Part shown: positions 39,430 to 48,259 of the stretch, one piece after another | How positions within the stretch are numbered: position 1 is the first letter of the stretch | Layout: every line of letters starts with the position of its first letter | Source of the DNA: JANQPX01 sp039197065 | GTDB taxonomy: Bacteria; Pseudomonadota; Alphaproteobacteria; Geminicoccales; Geminicoccaceae | Assembly: GCA_039197065.1 (NCBI GenBank) | Contig: JBCCUL010000016.1 | Location: 1 to 64,000 of the forward strand | Length of the DNA stretch: 64,000 nt | Direction: 5' to 3' | Notes under the pieces: model-generated | Seen by the model: the letters and a program-made list of their open reading frames with translations, nothing else | Told to the model about the DNA's origin: nothing | The model's database searches: none | Translations under genes and position numbers: made by a program

Positions 39430-40146
39430 TTGACATTATCCATAACAGAGTTGCCGTCACCCAATGTCGATGAGCGGCCGGTGGGCTGTGCCATCGACTG
39501 TCTGATCCTGCATTACACCGGCATGCAGACCGGCGGCGAGGCGCTGCAGCGGTTGTGTGATCCGGAGGCGAAGGTTAGTGCGCATTACCTTATCGAAGAA
39601 GACGGCTGCATCCTGCAGTTGGTCGACGAACAAATGCGCGCCTGGCATGCCGGCGTAAGTTATTGGCAGGGACGGGAGCGGCTGAACGACTGCTCTATTG
39701 GCATCGAGATCGTCAATCCCGGCCATGAATGGGGCTACAGGTCTTTTACGGAACGGCAATATCAGGCGCTAGAATGGCTTTGTCCGGCGATCATGGAACG
39801 ATGGGCCATCCCGCCGATGCAGGTGCTCGCCCATAGCGACGTCGCCCCGGACCGCAAAGAAGACCCGGGCGAGCTGTTCGACTGGAAACGCCTTGCCGCC
39901 TCCGGCATCGGCATCTGGCCCGAGGACGGCGAGGGGAGGGCTCGCTCGGTCCATGAGGCGATCAACCAGCTTCACCAGATCGGCTACAGCCTTCCCGATC
40001 CCGACGAGGTCCAGTCGACCGTCTGCCGGCTGGCAGCGTTTCAGAGGCGATTTCGGCCGGAGCGGGTGGATGGTGAGCTGGATCGGCAGACGCTGGCGCG
40101 GCTGGATGGGGTGCTGGCATTGGTCGAAAAAACCGCCATCAGGTGA
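39430..40146 (+). CDS. N-acetylmuramoyl-L-alanine amidase, AmiD-like
   Basis: The protein has 238 residues and a TTG start with a G-rich region just upstream. The amidase_2 domain (about 18-160) has zinc ligands H28 (ILHYTG), the second His in LAHSDVAPDRKEDPG near 136-150 and the catalytic Glu/Asp environment IEIVNPGHE near 96-104. A C-terminal peptidoglycan-binding domain covers about 178-235. I see no signal peptide or lipobox, unlike E. coli AmiD, so it may act in the cytoplasm like AmpD on recycled anhydro-muropeptides. Confidence 0.88.
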   Translation: MTLSITELPSPNVDERPVGCAIDCLILHYTGMQTGGEALQRLCDPEAKVSAHYLIEEDGCILQLVDEQMRAWHAGVSYWQGRERLNDCSIGIEIVNPGHEWGYRSFTERQYQALEWLCPAIMERWAIPPMQVLAHSDVAPDRKEDPGELFDWKRLAASGIGIWPEDGEGRARSVHEAINQLHQIGYSLPDPDEVQSTVCRLAAFQRRFRPERVDGELDRQTLARLDGVLALVEKTAIR

Positions 40147-40151
40147 ATGAA

Positions 40152-40202
40152 GGCCGACATTCGGCCTTGATTCCAAGTCCATGCAGGCCGACATTCGACC
40201 CC
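40152..40202. repeat. Short direct repeat before rnpB
   Basis: AGGCCGACATTCG occurs twice (near 40150 and 40187). The first copy forms a palindrome (AAGGCCGACATTCGGCCTT), which could act as a hairpin at the end of the amidase transcript; no T-tract follows. Confidence 0.45.
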
Positions 40203-40615
<413 letters not shown>

Positions 40616-41033
40616 ACGCTCGCTTATATTACGATATGCTTGATAGTAGAGAGAACAAAAGTAGAACAAAGTCAAAAACCTCTCATTTCCAGATCATTAG
40701 AGTATCCGCGATGGCATGAGGATTCCCAAAGAATGCTTGGGTTTCTCACTTTTCAAATCTTAATTATCGCGTATTTTCAATGCATTATATTAGTTTCTTA
40801 TAATGAGGCCTTGACTGAAAATTAGCGTAACTTTAGGGTGAATTTCCTGCGAAGCTTGATTGATTTCTGTATTGACCAAGTCAGAGATCTGCATGTGACG
40901 GCCTGCCTGGGCATGATGACGGAATCTACGATGATTTATTTAACCGCCAGCAATAGAGAAGCCAGGTCAAGCCGCTTTCATTCAGTTATTTGTTGCTTGA
41001 ATGTTCTCATGCGCGCCTCGGTGGTTTGAGAAC
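40616..41033. other. AT-rich spacer where mraZ is normally found
   Basis: These 418 bases between rnpB and rsmH are much more AT-rich than the surrounding DNA. There is no mraZ homologue in any frame and I see no GTGGG repeats of the MraZ box. Two short open frames (40583-40825 and 40838-41029) have no recognisable features. The stretch must contain the promoter of the dcw cluster. Confidence 0.6.
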
Positions 41034-42020
41034 ATGAGTGAGCTTAATCAAAACGCGATGCAGGGCGCTCAGCCGTTCGATCATAAGCCGGTGATGCTGG
41101 AAGAGGTTCTGGAGGCGCTTGCAGCGCGGCCGGATGGCGACTATCTCGACGGCACCTTTGGTGGCGGCGGTTACAGCCGAGCGATTTTGGAGACGCCGCC
41201 ACGCCGGTTGGTCGGCCTCGATCGCGATCCCTCGGCCGTAGCGCGCGGACGTTCACTCGCTGAGGCGTCCGAGCGGTTCACCATGCTGGAGGGCAGGTTT
41301 GGTGATATGGTCGAGCATCTGGCGGAGATCGATATCGATCAGCTTGATGGGATCGTGCTCGACATCGGCGTGTCCTCCCAGCAGATCGACGATCCCGCGC
41401 GCGGGTTCTCTTTTGCTGCCGACGGCCCGCTGGACATGCGCATGCAGGCTGATGGCGAGACTGCGGCCGATGTGGTCAACGGCACGGACGAACAGACGCT
41501 GGCGTCGATCATCTACCGCTACGGCGAAGAACGGGCGAGCCGCAGGATCGCAAAGGCGATCGTCGAGCGGCGTGGCGAGGCGCCGATCACGCGCACCGGC
41601 GAGCTTGCGAAAATCGTCGCTGATGTCCTTGGCCGGCGCGGCAAGATCGACCCGGCGACCCGGACATTTCAGGCGCTGCGCATCTATGTGAATGACGAGC
41701 TTGGCGAGCTGGAGCGGGCCCTTGCCGCCGCGGAGACGCTTCTTCGCCCGGGCGGCCGACTGGTGGTGGTGGCGTTCCATTCGCTCGAGGACCGGATCGT
41801 CAAGCTGTTCCTGACAGCGCGAAGCGGGCGGACGGCGAACCCGTCCCGCCATCTCCCTGAGGTGATGGTCGGCGATCGCGAGCCGCCGAAATTCCGTCCG
41901 CTCTCCAGGCGTCCGGTGATGCCCAGCGATGCCGAGATCCGCGCGAACCCAAGAGCGCGCTCCGCCCGTCTGCGCGCCGCTGAACGCTTGCCCTCCTCCG
42001 AAGGATCCTCCCCATGCTGA
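41034..42020 (+). CDS. rsmH: 16S rRNA (cytosine1402-N4)-methyltransferase
   Basis: The protein has 328 residues from the ATG at 41034; a longer in-frame start lacks support. It methylates N4 of C1402 in the ribosomal P site. The SAM-binding motif GTFGGGGYSR lies near 40-49, and DIGVSSQQIDDPARGFSF near 110-127 and HSLEDRIVK near 252-260 are family hallmarks. It heads the dcw cluster because mraZ is missing. It overlaps ftsL by 7 bases. Confidence 0.96.
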   Translation: MSELNQNAMQGAQPFDHKPVMLEEVLEALAARPDGDYLDGTFGGGGYSRAILETPPRRLVGLDRDPSAVARGRSLAEASERFTMLEGRFGDMVEHLAEIDIDQLDGIVLDIGVSSQQIDDPARGFSFAADGPLDMRMQADGETAADVVNGTDEQTLASIIYRYGEERASRRIAKAIVERRGEAPITRTGELAKIVADVLGRRGKIDPATRTFQALRIYVNDELGELERALAAAETLLRPGGRLVVVAFHSLEDRIVKLFLTARSGRTANPSRHLPEVMVGDREPPKFRPLSRRPVMPSDAEIRANPRARSARLRAAERLPSSEGSSPC

Positions 42021-42358
42021 AGCTTGGTGTCGTCAGTCTGACAATCGCGATCATGGCGGCCTGCGGCGTCTACAGCCTGAAAAACCGCGTGCAGATGCTC
42101 CAAAAGGAGCTGAACTCGGTCGAACGCATGATCGAAAAGGAGCGGATCGAGATCAAACGTCTGGAGGCCGAATGGGCCACGCTCAGCCATCCCGAGCGCC
42201 TGGCGCGGCTGTCCGCGACCCATCTCGATCTGAGGCCGGCGGAGCCCCGCCAGATCATGGACATCGCCGATATTCCGATGCGTGACGGCCTGGGCGGCGA
42301 GCCCGGTCCGGCGCTGGTCAGCTCCTTCGCAACATCGCCCGATTCGCTTCGGCGATGA
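42014..42358 (+). CDS. ftsL: Cell division protein FtsL
   Basis: The protein has 114 residues. A membrane helix at about 2-20 is followed by a coiled-coil segment near 22-58 (KNRVQMLQKELNSVERMIEKERIEIK) and the conserved EWATLSHPERLARLS motif. The C-terminal 30 residues are poorly conserved. FtsL forms the FtsQLB divisome subcomplex. Its stop overlaps the ftsI start by 4 bases. Sequence conservation of FtsL is low, and position between rsmH and ftsI supports the call. Confidence 0.88.
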   Translation: MLKLGVVSLTIAIMAACGVYSLKNRVQMLQKELNSVERMIEKERIEIKRLEAEWATLSHPERLARLSATHLDLRPAEPRQIMDIADIPMRDGLGGEPGPALVSSFATSPDSLRR

Positions 42359-44205
42359 CGGATGAGGCGCGCCATAGCAGTCCTCGTCGGCGGACCAAGG
42401 CCACGCCGGCCGGCCCAGGCCTGGAAATCCGTCGCGCGCGGGTGCGCCTTAGGCTTCTCGCCGTCCTCGGCATGCTTGGCTTCGTGGCGCTCGGCGCAAG
42501 GCTGACCGACCTCGCCGTTCTGTCCTCGGAGCCGGCGTCTGCGGCTCGCTACGTTCCCAAGCCCGGAGAGAATCAGACGCGACGTGCGGATATCGTCGAT
42601 CGCAACGGACGGCTGATCGCCACCGACTACCCGAAGGTCTCGGTCTTCGCCGATCCGGCTGAGGTGATCGATCCCGGCGAAACGGCAACGGCGCTTACCA
42701 AGGTCTTGACCGATATCGATGCCGACCGGCTGGGCGAGCGTCTGGCGCGTAGCAACTCGCGCTTCGTCTGGGTCAAGCGCCATATCAGCGATGACCAGCA
42801 GCGCAAGATCATGCGGCTCGGCCTGCCCGGTGTGCAGTTTCGTACCGAATATCACCGTATCTATCCGCAGCGGGCGCTTACCTCCCACGTGGTCGGCTAT
42901 GTCGGCGTCGAAAATCAGGGGCTGGCGGGCATCGAGCGCAGTTTCGAAACGCGCCTTGCCGCCGAGGGTCATTATGACGGGCCGCTCAAGCTCACCTTGG
43001 ATCTGGGCGTGCAGGCGGTCCTTCGGGAAGAGTTGAAAAAGGCGGTCGAGCGCTTTCAGGCCAAGGGCGGAAGCGGCATCGTCATGGAGGCCGGAACCGG
43101 AGCGCTTCTCGCATCGGTCAGCCTGCCGGACTTTGATCCGAACCACTATCAGCGATCAAACAAGACATCGCGCTTCAATCGAAATACCCAGGGCAGCTAT
43201 GAGCTCGGCTCGCTGTTCAAGGTGCTGACCGCCGGCATGGCGCTCGATTCGGATGCGGTGAAGATCACCGATCGGTTCGATGCGATCAAGCCGTTCAGGA
43301 TGAACAGCCATCGGATCAACGATTTTCACGCCAAGAAGCGTGAGCTTAGCATGCCGGAGGTGATCGCGTTCTCCTCCAATATCGGTGCTGCCAAGATGGC
43401 GATGGCCGTCGGCACGGAGAGACAGGAAGAGTATTTCAGGCGTTTCGGTCTTCTCGAACGTCATCCGATCCGGCTGAACGAAGTCTCAAGGCCCCAACGG
43501 CCCAAGATCTGGCGCGAGATCAATACCGTGACCGCTTCCTATGGGCACGGCATCGCGGTCTCCCCGCTGCAGGCGGTCGATGCGGTTGCTGCTGCGGTCT
43601 GCGGCGGGCCGAGGCGGCCTGCCTATCTCGCTTACGAGGCCGGGGTCGAGACGCCGCTTCGCCTGGCTGCGGTGGATGACGAGACGGCCGCCAAGCTTCG
43701 CTGGCTGATGTGGCTGGTGGTCGCGGAAGGCAGCGGCAGCAACGGGAAGGTGCCGGGTTACTTGATCGGCGGCAAGACGGGCAGCGCCGACAAGGTAGGG
43801 CCGAAGGGCTATGGCGACCGCCGTTTGCTCTCGTCCTTCCTCGGCGTGTTTCCGATCGAAGATCCCCGCTACATCGTTCTGATCACGCTGGATGAACCCA
43901 AGGGTGACGAGGCGACCCATAACCAGGCCCATGGCGGTTGGACGGCAGCGCCGACTGTCGCCAAAGTCATCAGCCGTTCCGGGCCGATCCTCGGCCTGCC
44001 GCCGGCCGATGTGACCGCAGAGCGCTGGTTCAAGGACCGGCTCCTGGTTGGTGAGGCCTATAACGGCCGTCTGAAAAAGATCGAGCCGAGCTTTGCCGCC
44101 ATCAGCGAGGAAGGCTGGAACAGGACGAACTGGTTGCAGCCAGCCGTGGCATCTCCAGCAGGGGACGAAGGATGCGGCTGCGGCGTCTGCTTGACCCCGG
44201 GCTAA
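42355..44205 (+). CDS. ftsI: Peptidoglycan D,D-transpeptidase FtsI (PBP3)
   Basis: The protein has 616 residues. One membrane anchor lies near 35-55 and a pedestal dimerisation domain follows. The transpeptidase domain has the catalytic Ser286 in the SxxK motif GSLFK, SSN near 339-341 and the KTG motif near 474-476. It cross-links septal peptidoglycan. The last residues are GCGCGVCLTPG, a Cys-rich tail encoded entirely in the 34-base overlap with murE; it lies outside the catalytic fold. Assignment is firm. Confidence 0.95.
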   Translation: MTDEARHSSPRRRTKATPAGPGLEIRRARVRLRLLAVLGMLGFVALGARLTDLAVLSSEPASAARYVPKPGENQTRRADIVDRNGRLIATDYPKVSVFADPAEVIDPGETATALTKVLTDIDADRLGERLARSNSRFVWVKRHISDDQQRKIMRLGLPGVQFRTEYHRIYPQRALTSHVVGYVGVENQGLAGIERSFETRLAAEGHYDGPLKLTLDLGVQAVLREELKKAVERFQAKGGSGIVMEAGTGALLASVSLPDFDPNHYQRSNKTSRFNRNTQGSYELGSLFKVLTAGMALDSDAVKITDRFDAIKPFRMNSHRINDFHAKKRELSMPEVIAFSSNIGAAKMAMAVGTERQEEYFRRFGLLERHPIRLNEVSRPQRPKIWREINTVTASYGHGIAVSPLQAVDAVAAAVCGGPRRPAYLAYEAGVETPLRLAAVDDETAAKLRWLMWLVVAEGSGSNGKVPGYLIGGKTGSADKVGPKGYGDRRLLSSFLGVFPIEDPRYIVLITLDEPKGDEATHNQAHGGWTAAPTVAKVISRSGPILGLPPADVTAERWFKDRLLVGEAYNGRLKKIEPSFAAISEEGWNRTNWLQPAVASPAGDEGCGCGVCLTPG

Positions 44206-45740
44206 CGTCGAGCGTCGATCCCGGATCGGCCGCCGACCGCGGGTCGAACGTCAACCTTGGGTCGGGCCCCGACCCTGATATCTCGCTGATAACGGCCGAT
44301 AGTCGAGAGGTGCGGCCGGGTGCGCTGTTCGCGGCCCTTGCCGGCTCCAGGGTGGATGGCCGGACGTTTATCGACGAGGCGGTGCAACGCGGGGCATCAG
44401 CGGTGCTGGCCGATCCCTCTCTTGCCGGTCGCGAGATCGGCGTGCCGCTCATCACCGATCCGGAGCCCCGACAGCGGCTGGCGCTGATCGCCGCGCGCTT
44501 TTATGAGGTGCAGCCGCGGCGCGTGGCTGCGGTCACCGGCACCAATGGCAAGACATCGGTGGCGAGCTTCGTCCGCCAGCTCTGGGAGAGGTTCGATCGG
44601 AAGGCGGCGTCCCTCGGCACGCTCGGGCTCGAGGCGCGCGGTTTCGAGGGCGGACCTGAGCTGACAACGCCGGATCCGGTTCGTTTGCATAAGCTCCTTG
44701 CTGAACTCGCGACGGCCGGCATCGACCATCTGGCGCTCGAAGCGTCCAGCCACGGCTTGGATCAGCACCGCCTGGACGGCGTGCGGCTGGACGCTGCAGC
44801 CTTCACCAATCTCTCCCGCGATCACTTCGACTATCACGGCAGCATGGAGGCCTATTTCGAGGCGAAGGCGCGGCTCTTCCGTGATCTTCTGCCCGAGGGC
44901 GGCAGGGCCGTCCTGAACGCCGACATCCCGGAATTTCCAAGGCTTCTCGACATCTGCAAGGCGCGGGGTCACGCGGTGACGGCGTTTGGTCTGGCCGGTG
45001 AGGATATCAAGCTGCTGGAGCGCCGCCCCTACCCCGATGGCCAAGACATTACCCTTGAGGTATTCGGGCAAGTCCATGAGGTGGCCACGGCACTTATGGG
45101 GGGATTTCAGGTGGAGAACCTGCTTGCCGCCCTTGGTTTGGTGCTGGCGACGACGGATCTGCCGGCGGATCGGGTCGTGGCGGCGCTCGGCGATTTGAAG
45201 GGTGTTCGCGGACGTCTCGAAGCCGTCAACGGCCGGCGCGACGCCGTCGATGGAAGCAATGAGGGCTTTTCGGTGTTCGTCGATTTTGCCCATACGCCCG
45301 ATGCGCTGGCCCATGTTCTGGATGCGCTCAGGCCTCATGTGGAGGGCAAGCTTTCGGTGGTGTTTGGCTGCGGCGGTGATCGCGACCCCGGCAAAAGACC
45401 GGAGATGGGAAAGATAGCGGTTGAACGGGCAGATTCGGTATTTATCACTGACGATAATCCGCGTAGTGAAGACCCGGCGACGATCCGGCGCGCCGCTCTC
45501 GATGCGGCGCCAGGTGCCATCGAGGTGGGTGATCGGCGGGAAGCCATTCATCAAGCCGTCAGGAAGCTTGAGGTAGGAGATGTGCTCGTCATTGCGGGCA
45601 AGGGACATGAGAGCGGTCAGATCGTCGGCTACGAGGTCCTGCCTTTTGACGATGTAGAGGTGGCGAGAGCGGCCCTGGCGGAGCGAGCCGGGCAGGGGGC
45701 AGGTGACCCCGGCGCTTTCAAGCATGGATGCGGATATTGA
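44172..45740 (+). CDS. murE: UDP-MurNAc-L-Ala-D-Glu:meso-diaminopimelate ligase
   Basis: The protein has 522 residues from the ATG at 44172, which has GACGAAGG upstream and overlaps the ftsI end by 34 bases. It adds meso-diaminopimelate to the peptidoglycan precursor. The ATP site GTNGKTS lies near 123-129. The diaminopimelate-specific DNPR motif near 427-430 (TDDNPRSEDP) is present. The first 35 residues are a Gly/Asp/Ser/Pro-rich linker not usual for MurE. It overlaps murF by 13 bases. Confidence 0.95.
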   Translation: MRLRRLLDPGLTSSVDPGSAADRGSNVNLGSGPDPDISLITADSREVRPGALFAALAGSRVDGRTFIDEAVQRGASAVLADPSLAGREIGVPLITDPEPRQRLALIAARFYEVQPRRVAAVTGTNGKTSVASFVRQLWERFDRKAASLGTLGLEARGFEGGPELTTPDPVRLHKLLAELATAGIDHLALEASSHGLDQHRLDGVRLDAAAFTNLSRDHFDYHGSMEAYFEAKARLFRDLLPEGGRAVLNADIPEFPRLLDICKARGHAVTAFGLAGEDIKLLERRPYPDGQDITLEVFGQVHEVATALMGGFQVENLLAALGLVLATTDLPADRVVAALGDLKGVRGRLEAVNGRRDAVDGSNEGFSVFVDFAHTPDALAHVLDALRPHVEGKLSVVFGCGGDRDPGKRPEMGKIAVERADSVFITDDNPRSEDPATIRRAALDAAPGAIEVGDRREAIHQAVRKLEVGDVLVIAGKGHESGQIVGYEVLPFDDVEVARAALAERAGQGAGDPGAFKHGCGY

Positions 45741-47164
45741 GCGGAGCTCTCTGGAGCGCGGACGAGATTGCAGCGGCGACCGGCGGCAAGGCTTCCGGCG
45801 GCCATGGCGGCGGCGACTGGTCCGTGGTCGGTCTTTCGATCGACAGCAGGACCGTGCTGCCGGGCGAATTGTTCATCGCCCTTCGCGGTCCCAATCACGA
45901 CGGCCATCGCTTTGTCTCTGCAGCGCTGGATCGGGGTGCGGCCTGTTTGGTCGACAATGTTTCCGCCAAGCTCGCCGATACGGCGCCGCTGATCAAGGTC
46001 GACGACACCATGCAGGCGCTGAACGCGCTTGCGCGAGCGGCCCGTCTGCGCTCGGAAGCCAGAATCACCGCGATCACCGGCTCGGTCGGCAAGACCGGGA
46101 CCAAGGAGGCGCTGAAGCTTGCGCTGTCGCCGCAGGGACTGACCCATGCGAGCGTCGCCAGCTTCAACAACCATTGGGGCGTACCGCTCAGCCTTTCTCG
46201 CGCGCCGCGCCATGCGGCTTTCGAAATCTACGAGCTCGGCATGAACGCGCCTGGCGAGATCGCTGATCTCACCAAACTGGTGCGGCCGGAGGTCGCGCTG
46301 ATCACCACGATCGCGCCGGCGCATCTCGGCAATTTCCCATCGATCGATGCGATCGCCGAGGCCAAGGCCGAAATTTTCGAAGGGCTGGTGCCGGGCGGCA
46401 CGGCGGTTCTCGACCAGGACAATCCCTATTTCGACGCCCTGAAAGAGCGGGCGCAAAGTTTTGAGTGCGGTCGCGTTATCGGTTTCGGCAAGGCCATCGA
46501 TGCCGATGCACGCTTGCTTGCGTCTCGTCTGCAGGCCGATGGCAGCGACGTGCGCATGGCGCTTGACGGCGTCGAGTTTCGTTATCGGGTCGGCGCGCCC
46601 GGCCAGCATTGGGTGAAGAACAGCCTTGCGGTTGTGGCGATCGCGGCGGCGCTCGGCGCCGATCCCGAACGTGCAGGTGAAGCCTTGATCGACCTGAAGC
46701 CGCCTAAGGGACGCGGCCAGCGCCACAACATACCCTGTGCCGGCGGCACCATCGAGGTGATCGACGAGAGCTACAACGCCAATCCCACCTCCATGCGCGC
46801 TGCGATCAGTCTTCTCGAGAGCAGCGATGGACGTCGGATCGCGGCGCTTGGCGACATGCTGGAGCTTGGCGAGCAGAGTGCGCGGTTCCATGCGGAGCTC
46901 GCCGATGTCCTTGCCGAGAGCCGGGTCGATCGTGTGTTCACCGTGGGCTCGTCCATGCGCCATCTGCATGCAGCGCTTCCCAAGGGGCGCCGCGGCATTC
47001 ATGTGCAGGAGGCAAAGGCCTTGATCCCGATCCTGGTCAGCGAGCTTTCCGCCGGCGACACGGTTTTGGTCAAGGGATCGCTCGGCAGCGCCATGGGACA
47101 GGTGGTCGAGGCGCTGGTGGCCGAGCAGCCATCCGATCGGGCGGCGATGGGGGGCAGGGGATAG
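45728..47164 (+). CDS. murF: UDP-N-acetylmuramoyl-tripeptide:D-alanyl-D-alanine ligase
   Basis: The protein has 478 residues. It completes the pentapeptide precursor with D-Ala-D-Ala. The N-terminal substrate domain has DSRTVLPGELFIALRGPNHDGH near 38-59. The ATP-binding GSVGKTGTK near 117-125 is the alphaproteobacterial version of GxxGKT. The AYNANPTSM segment near 344-352 is typical. It starts inside the murE 3' end. Confidence 0.94.
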   Translation: MRILSGALWSADEIAAATGGKASGGHGGGDWSVVGLSIDSRTVLPGELFIALRGPNHDGHRFVSAALDRGAACLVDNVSAKLADTAPLIKVDDTMQALNALARAARLRSEARITAITGSVGKTGTKEALKLALSPQGLTHASVASFNNHWGVPLSLSRAPRHAAFEIYELGMNAPGEIADLTKLVRPEVALITTIAPAHLGNFPSIDAIAEAKAEIFEGLVPGGTAVLDQDNPYFDALKERAQSFECGRVIGFGKAIDADARLLASRLQADGSDVRMALDGVEFRYRVGAPGQHWVKNSLAVVAIAAALGADPERAGEALIDLKPPKGRGQRHNIPCAGGTIEVIDESYNANPTSMRAAISLLESSDGRRIAALGDMLELGEQSARFHAELADVLAESRVDRVFTVGSSMRHLHAALPKGRRGIHVQEAKALIPILVSELSAGDTVLVKGSLGSAMGQVVEALVAEQPSDRAAMGGRG

Positions 47165-47167
47165 GCC

Positions 47168-48253
47168 ATGCTGTTCAACCTCCTCTCGCCGTTTGCCGAT
47201 GATTTCGGCCTCTTCAACCTCTTTCGTTACCTCACGTTCAGGACCGGCGGCGCCGTGCTCACCGCCCTGGTGATCAGCTTCGTGGTCGGCCCGCCGCTGA
47301 TTCGCTGGCTGCGCGCCAAGCAGGGGGAAGGCCAGCCGATCCGCGAAGACGGCCCGCAGACCCATCTCGCCAAGAAGGGCACGCCGACCATGGGCGGCGC
47401 GCTGATCCTGCTGGCGATCTCGTTTTCGACCCTCCTTTGGGCGGATCTGACCAACGGCTATGTCTGGGCGGTGCTGCTGGTGACGCTCGGCTTCGGCGCC
47501 ATCGGCGTGCTCGACGACTACAAGAAGCTGACCAAGCGTTCCAGCGACGGCATCTCGGGCCGGACGAAGCTCGCCTTTCAGGCGGGGGTCGCACTGCTCG
47601 CCGCCTTTTGGATCGCGCATCTCACCGGCTCACCGCAGGGTACGGGCCTGGCGCTTCCCTTTTTCAAGGATCTCCTTTTGCCCCTGGGCTGGGCCTTCTT
47701 CCTGTTCGCCGCTCTGGTGATGATGGGCACCTCGAACGCGGTGAACCTGACCGATGGTCTGGATGGTCTGGCGATCGTGCCGACAATGATCGCCGCCGGC
47801 TGTTTTCTGGTCATCGCTTATCTGGTCGGCAATGCCCGCTACGCCCCCTATCTCGGCATTGTCTACGTGCCCGGAACCGGCGAGCTTGCGATCTTTTGCG
47901 GGGCGCTGGTCGGGGCGGCGCTCGGCTTTTTATGGTTCAACGCGCCGCCAGCCATGGTGTTCATGGGCGATACCGGATCGCTCGCCACCGGCGGCGCGAT
48001 CGGCACGGTGGCCGTGGTCACCAAGCATGAGCTCGTGCTCCTGGTGATCGGCGGGCTCTTCGTGCTCGAGGCGGTTTCGGTGATCGTCCAGGTCGCGTCC
48101 TTCAAGCTGACGGGCAAACGCGTATTCCGCATGGCGCCCTTGCATCATCACTTCGAACAGAAAGGCTGGGAGGAGCCGACCATCGTCATCCGCTTTTGGA
48201 TTATCGCCGTGATCCTCGGCCTGATCGGCCTCTCCACCTTGAAGCTGCGCTAA
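47168..48253 (+). CDS. mraY: Phospho-N-acetylmuramoyl-pentapeptide transferase MraY
   Basis: The protein has 361 residues and about ten membrane helices. It makes lipid I by transferring phospho-MurNAc-pentapeptide to undecaprenyl phosphate. Family sites are HLAKKGTPTMGG near 62-73, DDYKKL near 115-120, NLTDGLDGL near 193-201 and the magnesium/His motif APLHHHFEQKGW near 324-335. It begins 3 bp after the murF stop. Confidence 0.97.
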   Translation: MLFNLLSPFADDFGLFNLFRYLTFRTGGAVLTALVISFVVGPPLIRWLRAKQGEGQPIREDGPQTHLAKKGTPTMGGALILLAISFSTLLWADLTNGYVWAVLLVTLGFGAIGVLDDYKKLTKRSSDGISGRTKLAFQAGVALLAAFWIAHLTGSPQGTGLALPFFKDLLLPLGWAFFLFAALVMMGTSNAVNLTDGLDGLAIVPTMIAAGCFLVIAYLVGNARYAPYLGIVYVPGTGELAIFCGALVGAALGFLWFNAPPAMVFMGDTGSLATGGAIGTVAVVTKHELVLLVIGGLFVLEAVSVIVQVASFKLTGKRVFRMAPLHHHFEQKGWEEPTIVIRFWIIAVILGLIGLSTLKLR

Positions 48254-48259
48254 GACGAT

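Noticed and set aside
40838..41029. 63-codon open frame before rsmH, considered as an mraZ remnant
   Set aside because: It has none of the MraZ motifs (such as DxKGR) and lies in AT-rich spacer DNA.
45629..47620. Long minus-strand open frame across murF
   Set aside because: murF and its overlaps with murE and mraY are certain. The antisense frame runs over three genes.
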